Shown here: positions 1 through 8,028 of the stretch, piece by piece
How the letters are laid out: the number at the start of each line of letters is the position of its first letter
Position numbering within the stretch: the first letter of the stretch is position 1
From: HGM04593 sp045657945
GTDB taxonomy: Bacteria > Bacteroidota > Bacteroidia > Bacteroidales > Bacteroidaceae
NCBI GenBank assembly: GCA_045657945.1
Contig: JAZOUB010000042.1
Coordinates: forward strand, 1-64,000
Length of the DNA: 64,000 nucleotides
Direction: 5' to 3'
The notes under the pieces: model-generated
Told to the model about the DNA's origin: nothing
What the model saw: the letters and a program-made list of their open reading frames with translations, nothing else
Databases searched by the model: none
Translations under genes and position numbers: made by a program

Positions 1-100
1 ATAAAAAAGCAAGGTTGTACTGCTTGTCTGTATGGAATGATGTCAAGGATCTATCTTGCTCTTCGTCGCGCAGCGCGTTACCGCGTTGCTTCCCGAAAGC
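1..100 (-). ncRNA. Candidate ~100-nt small RNA or attenuated leader at the left edge
   Basis: Seen: a good leftward promoter (boxes 106-136) would start transcription near 99. The first bases form a short hairpin (88-100, GCTT/AAGC). Next comes a GC-rich hairpin at 70-89 (8 positions, one mismatch) closed by a GUAA tetraloop. At the far end a 6-bp hairpin (25-20 with 12-7) runs into a T-run (8-3), which looks like an intrinsic terminator. No ORF with a credible start is present. It may be a free-standing small RNA, or the leader with attenuator of a gene or rRNA operon beyond the left edge. It does not match the signature of SRP RNA, and I do not recognise the family. Confidence 0.4.
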
Positions 101-105
101 GAGTG

Positions 106-136
106 CAAAGGTAAGGCAACTTTTTGAAATGACAAA
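106..136 (-). promoter_or_regulatory. Promoter reading left out of the window
   Basis: On the minus strand a -33 TTTG (136-133) and a -7 TACCTTTG (113-106) are separated by 19 bp, an exact fit to the Bacteroidales vegetative promoter. A-rich DNA lies upstream. Confidence 0.7.
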
Positions 137-520
137 CAAATAAAGAAGTTTTTTTGTTATAAAAGCGAGAAAAAATTAATTACGCACTAAAAACTGCGCA
201 ATTATATTAAATTCTTGCCAAAACTGTAAAAAACCAACCCTTTCACAAGGGATTATTTGTTTGCAAAAGTTTTGTCGCCGAACATTAAAGTTGCAGGCGT
301 TTGCTTTACTGTTGCCCGACTAAGGTATGCACTTTTTTATTACAAACAAAACTTTCTTATCTTTTTTTGCAAAAAATCGCGATTTTCTTCATTTTTATCA
401 AAAACCGAGCAGTTTTTAAAGTTGCAGAAGCAAAAAAATCCAAAAGGGCAGCAAAGACCAAAAAGCTGAAAGTTGCGGACGCGACACATAAAGCGTGATC
501 AAAACTCAAATAAAGAATAA
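137..520. other. AT-rich intergenic stretch, nothing convincing
   Basis: This stretch between the left-edge promoter and the btuG terminator is AT-rich with several TTTGC words. Two overlapping rightward ORFs (257-469 and 301-498) have no promoter, ribosome site or recognisable domain. The second ends in a Lys/Ala-rich tail but is probably chance. Confidence 0.5.
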
Positions 521-551
521 GGTCTTGTTATGCAAAAAGCAAAACAAGACC
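521..551 (-). terminator. Terminator of the btuB-btuG operon
   Basis: A 9-bp stem (521-529 with 543-551) followed on the minus strand by a T-rich run, 28 nt past the btuG stop. Confidence 0.55.
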
Positions 552-578
552 ATATATATATAATAATGTAACACTCGG

Positions 579-1637
579 TTATTTCACCACTACGGCCTTA
601 ACCGGATTCAAACCCGAAGGTATTGTGTAAACAAGCATGCCGTCGGTATCATACAGATATGTATCACCGTCGTTCATATAATCGGACGAGGTCACGCATA
701 CATATTCACCGGCAGCGCAAACTTTATAAGGAGTAGGCAAGAAAGCCTCCTTTATCCATGGATAATCCACAGTTTTGTCAACAACGCCATAAGAGAGATA
801 GGTGGTTGTGGAATTCCAATACTCGTCGTATTCAGAGAAGAAGCCATAGAGACGGCCGCCATTATAGCAAAGTTCAGTCATATTCGAGCACTCCTCCACT
901 ACCGCCACGCTACCATCGGACGAGATGCGCTGCAATGTGCTTGGAATATCGTAATAGTTTCCATAAGAGGCAACGAAGACACCATCATTACAAGAAACGA
1001 CTACTGCTGGGTTGCAGACAACTTCGATTTTCTCCACCTGGGCAAAGGTTGCCAGGTCAACAACCGAAACGGTCTTATCATATCCCACCTCTGCATTATA
1101 ATCCATTCCGCCAGAATTTGCGACATACAGATTGCCATGGTGTACTGCAAGTTGTTCAGGATTACGGCCAACCTCAACCATAGCATCTACCTCGAGCGAA
1201 GTTGTATCTATGCGCGCAACCTTGCCATCATAATATGTAACATATACCTTATCACCATAGGCAGCAAGATAACGGGGCTGCCCTGTACACTTTATCTGCT
1301 TGATTGACTTGGCATCGAGCGAAGTGATTTCAATGGTCGATTCGCCCGAAACGGCAATATACATCTTTGAGCCATGCACCAACATGTCGTTTGCCGTGTT
1401 TCCAAGGCAACGGCCATTCTGGAACTCGAAATAATTAGGAACCGTTACACCGGTAGAGAGGTCATACTTTGTCAAAGAAGAGTTGCTACTCTGCCAGTCA
1501 CCAGAGTTCAAGACATAACCCACATTGGCAGAAGAGTCACTACCCGACGGAGCATCCGGCACATCATTTTCATTGTTACATGCAGTAAAGCCTACCACCA
1601 AACCTAAAAGGATAAGTTTTTCAACGATTCTTTTCAT
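579..1637 (-). CDS. btuG: BtuG-like surface cobalamin-binding lipoprotein (beta-propeller)
   Basis: Product of 352 aa. Residues 1-20 form a lipoprotein signal peptide ending in FTAC, with Cys20 as the lipidated residue, followed by an acidic Asn/Asp-rich linker that fits surface-exported lipoproteins. The rest is a run of YncE/DUF5074-like propeller repeats with recurring patterns such as LYVANSGG and VYVTYYDG. Known: in Bacteroides, BtuG caps the BtuB receptor at the cell surface and captures vitamin B12 with very high affinity. The gene follows btuB by 24 bp and shares its riboswitch. The ATG at 1637 is chosen over an upstream TTG because it starts the signal peptide directly. The exact B12 contacts cannot be checked here. 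Confidence 0.8.
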   Translation of the reverse strand: MKRIVEKLILLGLVVGFTACNNENDVPDAPSGSDSSANVGYVLNSGDWQSSNSSLTKYDLSTGVTVPNYFEFQNGRCLGNTANDMLVHGSKMYIAVSGESTIEITSLDAKSIKQIKCTGQPRYLAAYGDKVYVTYYDGKVARIDTTSLEVDAMVEVGRNPEQLAVHHGNLYVANSGGMDYNAEVGYDKTVSVVDLATFAQVEKIEVVCNPAVVVSCNDGVFVASYGNYYDIPSTLQRISSDGSVAVVEECSNMTELCYNGGRLYGFFSEYDEYWNSTTTYLSYGVVDKTVDYPWIKEAFLPTPYKVCAAGEYVCVTSSDYMNDGDTYLYDTDGMLVYTIPSGLNPVKAVVVK

Positions 1638-1661
1638 AATATATAAATTAAAGGTTAGCAA

Positions 1662-3641
1662 TCAAAAGTTCACGCGAGCCGAGAGCCGCCATTGGAACCC
1701 CGGCATGGGATAGTTCTTTATCACCTCGTACTGTTTGCCGGTGACATTCAGCAGCTCAGCTTGAAGACGCAGCCCCACCCCACCAAAGAGAAAACTACGG
1801 TTCAGCGAGAAACTGTGTTCAAGATAACCTGGCATGCGGTTGTTTGCTGTGTTCTGCGGCAACATATAGCGTTCGCCGACAACCGAAAACAAATAAGAAA
1901 CATTAACAATGGGATTTTCGACAGACATTGTAAATGAGCCCGAATGTTGCGGCGTGTAGGGTAGCTGGTGACGATAATTCTTCGCCGAGACATCGGTGAC
2001 ATCCACCGCATACTGGAAGGAGTAGCTTGCATCGAGCATCAGTGCCACCTTTTTAGAGAGAGCAAGGCGCATGGATGCCGAAGCATCAGCTCCCCAAATA
2101 TCGGCCCTGCCGAAATTCATCATGCGCCATATATACATGGTGGGCAAGGCCACAATCTTGTCGCGTACATTATTATAATAACCATCGGCAGCAAAGGTGA
2201 AGTTCCTGAAGAAACCATCGCCTGAAAGATACAGCGTTGCACCGAGATTGCATTGAGTAGCTTTCTCGGGCTTTAGACCGACATTTCCCAGGCGCAGATA
2301 GTAGAGATCGGCAAATGTAGGAACACGACAGGCATCCTTTACCGATGCACGAACATGCAGAATATCATTGCCAAAAGGAGCAACAATCACGCCAAATGAG
2401 GGCGAAACACGGAAGAAAGACGGCATACCCTCACTACCCTGCACCTCATCAACAACAGATGTCGCGAGCAACGATGCGGTGAACCTGACACAACGCAAAT
2501 CATAGTCGGCAGCAGCAACCAGCCACGAGGAGAAACGGCGCGGTGCCTTGCTGTTCTCAAAATTATTCTCGAGCATAGAATACGCAGCGTCGGCCGCAAA
2601 GGAAATCCTAAGGTTCTGTAGCGGACGGCAGGCAGCAGCCAATGATGCATACAATTCGTTCTGAATATTTATATCCACCTGCTCGCCCGAGCTATAATTT
2701 GCACTCGTTTCACGATAACGCGAATAGTTGTAGTCATACTTGAACAATGCCTGAAACTCCCAAGCATCACTGATGGGGCGCATATATCTCGCCTGAGCAA
2801 AGGCATTCCTATTCCATAGTCTTTCGCGGTTTTCCTTATTATATAGGTTGACCGCACCCGGCAAGCCACGCTCAGACGAATAGTATCCTAGTTTTGCATC
2901 AAGCATGCCGCCAGCAAGCCATGCATCGGCATTCGCTTCGAGCGAGAAGGCATTGATATCGCTGTCACGACGCTTCTCGCGTGTCACAAGCCCCGAATTC
3001 ACCAGCTCAAAAGGATACATTCCGTCACTGCGCAGGTAATTGCCGTTAAAAGAGAGCCCCCACTCCCCTGCCGGTTTATAACGATGAAAGAGCGAAGCGC
3101 CTGCATAACCGAACGAACCGCCCTTAACCTCGGCATTCGTCATGGTCTTACCCACCGAGAGTGTACGCAATGACAATAGCGTTGAAGATGAATATTCGCG
3201 CGCGCTGCGCATGGCATCGTCGCCACCCAAGCCCATAGTCAAAGTGACAGCAGCAAGATTATTCAATGGAAAACGCCCAAGATCAACCACTCCACTCTGA
3301 GCATCGGACACAACCACGCCGTCATAACTGACTGCAGTATGTTTTGCACCCATTCCGCGCACCGACACAGTCTTGAGCCCACCGACACCACCATAATCGC
3401 GCACATTGACACCCGACATGTATTTGAGTACATCGGCTACACCATCATGTCCCAAACGTTCCATTTCCTCGCGTGAAACCTGTTGTACCGGCGCAGCAGA
3501 TGTAGCAGAGACAGGCAAAACAACCTCAACAGCATCAACCTCGGGGAGGAGATACTGCAATGAGTCGAGTTCCTGAGCCGAAACGTTCGTCACCGAAGCG
3601 AGGCCCACACATAAAATAAGGACATTAAAAATCCGCAACAT
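1662..3641 (-). CDS. btuB: TonB-dependent vitamin B12 receptor BtuB
   Basis: Outer-membrane TonB-dependent receptor of 659 aa. A signal peptide ends near VSAQ (about residue 23). The plug domain follows at about residues 50-165 (SREEMERLG, YMSGVNVRDYGG, TVSVRGMG). A 22-strand barrel then runs to a terminal aromatic residue (RVNF, final Phe), the usual outer-membrane sorting signal. It imports cobalamin using TonB energy. The assignment to B12 rests on the cobalamin riboswitch directly upstream and the BtuG gene directly downstream. The ATG at 3641 is preferred to a TTG two codons earlier. Confidence 0.88.
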   Translation of the reverse strand: MLRIFNVLILCVGLASVTNVSAQELDSLQYLLPEVDAVEVVLPVSATSAAPVQQVSREEMERLGHDGVADVLKYMSGVNVRDYGGVGGLKTVSVRGMGAKHTAVSYDGVVVSDAQSGVVDLGRFPLNNLAAVTLTMGLGGDDAMRSAREYSSSTLLSLRTLSVGKTMTNAEVKGGSFGYAGASLFHRYKPAGEWGLSFNGNYLRSDGMYPFELVNSGLVTREKRRDSDINAFSLEANADAWLAGGMLDAKLGYYSSERGLPGAVNLYNKENRERLWNRNAFAQARYMRPISDAWEFQALFKYDYNYSRYRETSANYSSGEQVDINIQNELYASLAAACRPLQNLRISFAADAAYSMLENNFENSKAPRRFSSWLVAAADYDLRCVRFTASLLATSVVDEVQGSEGMPSFFRVSPSFGVIVAPFGNDILHVRASVKDACRVPTFADLYYLRLGNVGLKPEKATQCNLGATLYLSGDGFFRNFTFAADGYYNNVRDKIVALPTMYIWRMMNFGRADIWGADASASMRLALSKKVALMLDASYSFQYAVDVTDVSAKNYRHQLPYTPQHSGSFTMSVENPIVNVSYLFSVVGERYMLPQNTANNRMPGYLEHSFSLNRSFLFGGVGLRLQAELLNVTGKQYEVIKNYPMPGFQWRLSARVNF

Positions 3642-3689
3642 AAACAAACTTTATAAAACCCTTACCCGGGGTTTGTATAAAACATAATG

Positions 3690-3857
3690 AATATGGCAGG
3701 TTTTCTGACTTGTTCACCCAAGCACCTTCCCACCCCACAAGGGAGCAGTGGCTATTGACCGCATGGGCATCAAAGAACTTACAGCTACGGGTATAGTTCC
3801 GGACTCACACCGGATTCCCTTTTACTAACCGCCAACGCAAAGCGGCGGTTACACCAT
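3690..3857 (-). promoter_or_regulatory. Cobalamin riboswitch
   Basis: On the minus strand the leader carries the conserved cobalamin riboswitch core: the CCGGTGTGAGTCCGG hairpin, the ACCCGTAGCTGTA segment, the GCCACTG segment, and the B12 box AGTCAGAAAACCTGCC at 3710-3695. TATGG near the 5' end can pair with CCATA after the B12 box as stem P1. It lies between the promoter and btuB and should lower btuB-btuG expression when B12 is plentiful. Confidence 0.93.
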
Positions 3858-3866
3858 AATCGTTTG

Positions 3867-3897
3867 CGAAGATAAGAATATTATTTGCAAACGCAAA
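3867..3897 (-). promoter_or_regulatory. Promoter of the riboswitch-btuB-btuG operon
   Basis: -33 TTTG (3897-3894), 19-bp spacer, -7 TATCTTCG (3874-3867). A 7-bp inverted repeat CGTTTGC/GCAAACG (3861-3867 and 3887-3893) overlaps it and could be an operator or chance. Confidence 0.7.
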
Positions 3898-3974
3898 CAA
3901 CAATAAGCAAAAACAGCACAAAAAAAGTGGCGACACTTGAAAGTATCACCACTTGAAATTATTTAAAGCTAAAA

Positions 3975-4421
3975 TTACTCAGCCTCAGCAACTACTGTGA
4001 AAGGAACCTTAACGGCAACCTCCTTGTGCAATCTTACAGTAGCCTCGTAAGAACCGATCTCCTTAACTGCAGCAACAGTGATAATCTTGCGATCGATCTC
4101 AAGACCGAGCTTTGCGAGCTCCTCAGCAATCTGGATAGCACCAACTGAACCGTAAACAACGCCAGTTGCGCTTACCTTTGTAGCGATTGTCAAAGAAACG
4201 CCCTCGAACTTAGCTGCAAGAGCCTCAGCGTCAGCCTTGATCTTAGCCAACTTGTGAGCACGCTGCTTCAAGTTCTCAGCAAGTACCTTCTTTGCAGACT
4301 CGCTAGCGATAACTGCCTTGCCTGTAGGAATCAAATAATTACGGCCATAACCGTCCTTTACCTTAACGATATCGTCTTTGTAACCCAAGTTGATTACATC
4401 TTCTTTCAAAATAAGCTCCAT
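3975..4421 (-). CDS. rplI: 50S ribosomal protein L9
   Basis: Full-length L9 (148 aa). The N-terminal domain with GYKDDIVKVKDGYGRNYLIP (residues 13-32) is the L9 signature. A central helix connects it to the C-terminal domain. It binds 23S rRNA near the L1 stalk base and helps hold reading frame. It is the last gene of rpsF-rpsR-rplI. An AGGAGGAAA sequence before the ATG is a strong Shine-Dalgarno site, rare among the genes of this window. Confidence 0.97.
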   Translation of the reverse strand: MELILKEDVINLGYKDDIVKVKDGYGRNYLIPTGKAVIASESAKKVLAENLKQRAHKLAKIKADAEALAAKFEGVSLTIATKVSATGVVYGSVGAIQIAEELAKLGLEIDRKIITVAAVKEIGSYEATVRLHKEVAVKVPFTVVAEAE

Positions 4422-4436
4422 AATTATTTCCTCCTA

Positions 4437-4706
4437 TTATTTCATCATATCAGTAACAAAAGGCAGCAAAGCCAAGTGACGTGCACGCTTAACAGCCTGT
4501 GCAATACGACGCTGGAACTTCAAAGAAGTACCGGTGATGCGACGTGGGAGAAGTTTACCCTGCTCGTTCAAGAACTTCTTCAAGAACTCGGGATCCTTGT
4601 AGTCGATATACTTAATACCGTTCTTCTTGAAACGGCAATATTTCTTTTTCTTGACATCCACTGTAGGAGGAGTCAAATATCTGATTTCTGAAGGTGTCTG
4701 TGCCAT
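4437..4706 (-). CDS. rpsR: 30S ribosomal protein S18
   Basis: Full-length S18 (89 aa). The core YIDYKDPEFLKKFLNEQGKL, the RRITGTS motif and the AVKRARHLALLPF tail are typical. It binds 16S rRNA as a heterodimer with S6. The ATG begins 2 nt after the rpsF stop and rplI follows 15 nt later, so the three are cotranscribed. Unlike in many other bacteria, neither ssb nor priB sits in the operon. Confidence 0.97.
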   Translation of the reverse strand: MAQTPSEIRYLTPPTVDVKKKKYCRFKKNGIKYIDYKDPEFLKKFLNEQGKLLPRRITGTSLKFQRRIAQAVKRARHLALLPFVTDMMK

Positions 4707-4708
4707 AA

Positions 4709-5050
4709 TTAGTTCTCCTTATTACCTTTTAAATTTCTTCTCTTGGCAGCATACTCAGCAGCATACTTGTCCAATTTAACTACCAATGAGCGAATAACGC
4801 GCTCGTCGCGACGATACTGCAACTCTAACTTAGAAATAACCTTTGGCTCTGCATCGAACTCAAACATTACATAGAAGCCAGTGGTCTTCTTCTCGATGGG
4901 GTAAGCAAGCTTCTTAAGTCCCCAGTTCTCCTCATTGACAATCTCAGCACCTTCAGCAGTGAGAATGCCTTTGAATTTCTCTACCGCTTCCTTCATCTGA
5001 GCATCAGACAAAACGGGAGTCAAAATGAAAACGGTCTCGTAGTGATTCAT
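4709..5050 (-). CDS. rpsF: 30S ribosomal protein S6
   Basis: S6 of 113 aa, starting MNHYETVFILTPVLSD, with the ferredoxin-like fold motif ENWGLKKLAYPIEKKTTGFY in the middle and a basic tail (AAKRRNLKGNKEN). It is a 30S platform protein paired with S18. First gene of the operon, with a promoter about 50 nt upstream. The short leader shows no obvious S6-S18 autoregulatory fold. Confidence 0.96.
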   Translation of the reverse strand: MNHYETVFILTPVLSDAQMKEAVEKFKGILTAEGAEIVNEENWGLKKLAYPIEKKTTGFYVMFEFDAEPKVISKLELQYRRDERVIRSLVVKLDKYAAEYAAKRRNLKGNKEN

Positions 5051-5097
5051 TTTTAATTAATAAATTGGTTAAACAATCGTTTTACTAAACGCGGGTG

Positions 5098-5127
5098 CAA
5101 AGATATACATTTTTTCCTAAACACAAA
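5098..5127 (-). promoter_or_regulatory. Promoter of rpsF-rpsR-rplI
   Basis: -33 TTTG (5127-5124), 18-bp spacer, -7 TATCTTTG (5105-5098), predicted start about 5091. Confidence 0.7.
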
Positions 5128-5240
5128 AGCCAACAGGCAACTTTTTACCCCAACTGCATCAAATAGAAGAAAAAACCACCATTAAAAAGCCGAAAGTTGA
5201 ACTATTTACAACTGTTTTTCCTTATTTTTTATTAAAAAAT

Positions 5241-5271
5241 TTCGTTCTCTGAATATTTATGTGTTTCTTTG
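5241..5271 (+). promoter_or_regulatory. Probable promoter of the small membrane protein
   Basis: -33-like TTCG (5241-5244), 19-bp spacer, -7-like TTTCTTTG (5264-5271), about 30 nt before the ATG at 5305. Confidence 0.4.
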
Positions 5272-5304
5272 CAAAAGGAATATAATAAAAAATCACATAG
5301 CACT

Positions 5305-5499
5305 ATGGCAAAGAAGATTCAAATCATTGGTTTCTTACTCATCATCATCGGAGCAGTACTCATTGCACTCAGCATGACAATGGGTTGGAACAACTACAAC
5401 ACTATCAGTTTTGGTTCGGTAGGATTGGTTATCGCAGGTTTGATTACCTATGTCTTCGCAGGTAAATCACTTTTGGACGAGAACATCAAGAAGAAATAA
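5305..5499 (+). CDS. Small two-helix membrane protein, unknown function
   Basis: A 64-aa protein starting MAKKIQIIG. It has two hydrophobic segments (about residues 6-24 and 31-53) joined by a short WNNYN loop, and a charged Lys-rich tail (DENIKKK). The start at 5305 is chosen because the upstream in-frame codons are not membrane-like and lie close to the predicted transcription start. It is a single-gene unit ending at a long bidirectional terminator. I do not recognise the family. Confidence 0.65.
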   Translation: MAKKIQIIGFLLIIIGAVLIALSMTMGWNNYNTISFGSVGLVIAGLITYVFAGKSLLDENIKKK

Positions 5500-5510
5500 A
5501 CCTTTTTTCC

Positions 5511-5562
5511 ATACCAAAAACAGAAGAAGCACCCTACACGGTGCTTCTTCTGTTTTTGGTAT
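5511..5562. terminator. Bidirectional terminator, 23-bp perfect stem
   Basis: 5511-5533 pairs perfectly with 5540-5562 around a 6-nt loop. It lies between the convergent small membrane protein gene and rprY, with A/T tracts on both sides. Confidence 0.85.
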
Positions 5563-5574
5563 ATGGCTGGCAAA

Positions 5575-6276
5575 TCAAGCCTCCACGTCGGGAGCAATGA
5601 GTTTGTATCCCTTGCCGTGAATATTGATAATCTCGATATCCTCATCAGCCTTCAAGTGTTTACGCAACTTGGTAATATACACATCCATACTGCGGGCATT
5701 GAAATAATTATCATCACTCCACACAGTCTTGAGCGCATAGTCACGCAAGAGGATTTCATTACGGTGTGCGCAAAGCAACCCCAGCAGTTCCGACTCCTTT
5801 GTTGTCAACTTAGTCTGATTGCCATCAATTGAAAGCACCTGTTTCTTGGTATCGAACTGGAAACGACCAATCTTGTACATCGCATTCTCCTTATATTTCT
5901 TTCCACGTACACGACGAAGAATTGTCTCAATGCGCGCCACAAGCACCTCCATGCTGAATGATTTTGTTATATAGTCATCGGCACCAATCTTGAAGCCCTC
6001 AAGTATATCCTCATTCATCGTCTTTTGGGTCAAGAAAATAATAGGAATGTCAGCATCAACGGCACGTATCTCCTGAGCCAGTGTAAAACCGTCCTTGATT
6101 GGCATCATGACATCAAGCACGCATATATCGAACTTACCTTTCAGGAATGCCTTGTAACCGGCATCACCATCGGGGCAAAGCTCGGCGTAATATCCCTTTG
6201 CCTGCAGATACTCACGCAGAAGCATACCCATATTTTCCTCGTCCTCGCACAACAAAATTCTAGTTTTTTCTTCCAT
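5575..6276 (-). CDS. rprY: Response regulator RprY (OmpR family)
   Basis: 233 aa. The receiver domain (1-120) shows the acidic pair E11/D12, phosphoacceptor D55 in VLDVMMP, T83 in FLTQK and K105. The C-terminal winged helix (about 135-228) contains LTTKESELLGLL and RSMDVYITKLRKHL. It is a phosphorylation-dependent DNA-binding partner of RprX; the pair was described in Bacteroides fragilis. Oddity: the usual Lys-Pro-Phe after the conserved lysine is Lys-Ser-Phe (105-107). The gene begins 7 nt after the rprX stop. Confidence 0.9.
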   Translation of the reverse strand: MEEKTRILLCEDEENMGMLLREYLQAKGYYAELCPDGDAGYKAFLKGKFDICVLDVMMPIKDGFTLAQEIRAVDADIPIIFLTQKTMNEDILEGFKIGADDYITKSFSMEVLVARIETILRRVRGKKYKENAMYKIGRFQFDTKKQVLSIDGNQTKLTTKESELLGLLCAHRNEILLRDYALKTVWSDDNYFNARSMDVYITKLRKHLKADEDIEIINIHGKGYKLIAPDVEA

Positions 6277-6283
6277 AATGTTT

Positions 6284-7816
6284 TTATTTTAATGGTAATA
6301 CAATTATAAACGTTGTTCCCACGCCGGCCTCACTCTCTGCGCGAATTGTACCTCGATGAGCTTTCACAATCTGCTTGACATAGGCCAATCCAAGGCCAAA
6401 TCCTTTAACATTATGAACATTGCCGGTGTGTACTCTATAAAACTTTTCAAAAATCTTTTTCAAATGCTCCTTTTTCATACCGATGCCATTATCCTTCACT
6501 GAGAGCATAAACTTGCCATTCGCATTCCATGTACGCACATTCAGCGTTATCGGCGCATCGGCACGTCTGTACTTCACAGCATTATCCATCAGATTGAAAA
6601 CGACATTGGTAAAATGCATCTCATCCGCATAAATATATGGATCATCAGCTTCGAGTTCAGTCGTTATTGTACCACCGCTCTGGTTCACCTTTACAGCAAA
6701 GGTGTTCACAATATTCGATACAAGATCATTAGCATCAAGTTCCCTCATATTCAGCGCAGCTGTATTCTTGTCATCAAACATAGACATCTGCAACACCTTG
6801 TCAACCTGAAAGCCCAGTCGTTTGGTTTCGCTCCTTATCACACCCAGGAGACGTTCAATCATCTCTGGCGATTTGTCAATACTCTCATCCTGGAGCATCT
6901 GCGCAGCGAGCGAAACAGCCGAAATAGGCGTTTTCAGTTCGTGGGTCATATTATTGATGAAATCATTTTTCATTTTTGTAATCCTTTTATGCCTTACAGC
7001 CATATACAACGTAAAGACAAACGTTATCAACAAAATAAAAATGAACACCAACGACGGTATCATAAATTTAACCGAACCATATATAAATTTGTTCAACCCG
7101 GATTCCGAGAATGAAAGTTCAAGCATCGCCGCACGTGCCGGAGCATCATTTCCAAACAAAGGCTGGCTGAGCACCGACCCACAATCCATAGTAGCCATCG
7201 AGTTATACACTGTATCACGGCCGTCATGGTCAAGCACCCTTATGCCAAAAGGCACATCAATACCATTATTGGCAAGTTCAGCTCTCACATACCGCTCCAT
7301 CTGCTTGAAATCTATTCGGCTCTGCAGAGGCATGGCCCCGGCCTTGTCCAGCATATAAAAGAGAACTTCATCAAGGACATCGCGCTGATACTTGGCACGC
7401 ATCTTCAGGACGTCGTAATGCAACAACTGTGCCTCCTCCAACGTATGCACCTTGCTCAATTCCTTTATAAAATGCTCCTCATCTATGTTACCGACAGGAA
7501 TTTCCGTATTGACAGTGATTGTTGACACTGTACCACCATTGGTCGTGGTCGTGGTATAACTGCTTACGACCATAGGATTGCCACCTACAAAAGTACCTCT
7601 CTTTATATAATTGCGGTTATCTTCGGACAAATACCTGCGCACCTCTTCTATCTCCAATTTATGCGCCACCTGATTAAGAGTGCGACGCGCACCCTCATAC
7701 AAATGCTCCTTACGCATAGAAACAAGCGTGTTCACGTATGACACCTGCAAATAGAGCAAGGCTACAAAACACACACTCATAATTATGGCTATCGTACTTA
7801 TTGTAATCTTTTTCAT
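6284..7816 (-). CDS. rprX: Sensor histidine kinase RprX
   Basis: 510 aa. Two membrane helices (about 5-24 and 250-272) flank a periplasmic sensor domain. Then come a HisKA domain with the H-box NNMTHELKTPISAV (His around residue 290) and an HATPase domain with the N-box (FTNVVFNLMDNAVKY), G1 (VKDNGIGM) and G2 (GFGLGLAYV). It autophosphorylates and passes phosphate to RprY, encoded 7 nt downstream. Oddity: a -7-like TATATTTG (7828-7821) ends only 4 nt before the ATG, so the message may be almost leaderless. Confidence 0.9.
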   Translation of the reverse strand: MKKITISTIAIIMSVCFVALLYLQVSYVNTLVSMRKEHLYEGARRTLNQVAHKLEIEEVRRYLSEDNRNYIKRGTFVGGNPMVVSSYTTTTTNGGTVSTITVNTEIPVGNIDEEHFIKELSKVHTLEEAQLLHYDVLKMRAKYQRDVLDEVLFYMLDKAGAMPLQSRIDFKQMERYVRAELANNGIDVPFGIRVLDHDGRDTVYNSMATMDCGSVLSQPLFGNDAPARAAMLELSFSESGLNKFIYGSVKFMIPSLVFIFILLITFVFTLYMAVRHKRITKMKNDFINNMTHELKTPISAVSLAAQMLQDESIDKSPEMIERLLGVIRSETKRLGFQVDKVLQMSMFDDKNTAALNMRELDANDLVSNIVNTFAVKVNQSGGTITTELEADDPYIYADEMHFTNVVFNLMDNAVKYRRADAPITLNVRTWNANGKFMLSVKDNGIGMKKEHLKKIFEKFYRVHTGNVHNVKGFGLGLAYVKQIVKAHRGTIRAESEAGVGTTFIIVLPLK

Positions 7817-7979
7817 ATCGCAAATATAATCAGTACATTCTTATATCGATAAACAAACAGCAATGAAATGAAAATAATTTTTATTTATTAACATTAAACA
7901 TATTTATAATTGCGATTTTAACAATCATAAACATCTATTTAAAATACAAATTGTAAAACAACGCCATTTTTTAACATAA

Positions 7980-8009
7980 AAAGGGAGCAACCCATCAGTT
8001 ACTCCCTTT
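7980..8009 (-). terminator. Terminator of the EF-G paralogue gene
   Basis: Stem AAAGGGAG/CTCCCTTT plus three inner pairs (7980-7991 with 7998-8009, one mismatch), followed on the minus strand by a T-run. Confidence 0.75.
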
Positions 8010-8028
8010 CTTTCATATAAAACGTATG

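Noticed and set aside
257..498. Two overlapping rightward ORFs, one with a Lys/Ala-rich end
   Set aside because: No promoter, ribosome site or domain; AT-rich DNA, and two frames overlap, so chance is likelier.
3861..3893. Inverted repeat CGTTTGC/GCAAACG as an operator
   Set aside because: Overlaps the TTTG-type promoter words, which make such repeats likely by chance; kept only as a remark.
6614..7358. Two plus-strand frames of 166 and 178 codons opposite rprX
   Set aside because: Overlap each other and the kinase; no recognisable domains.
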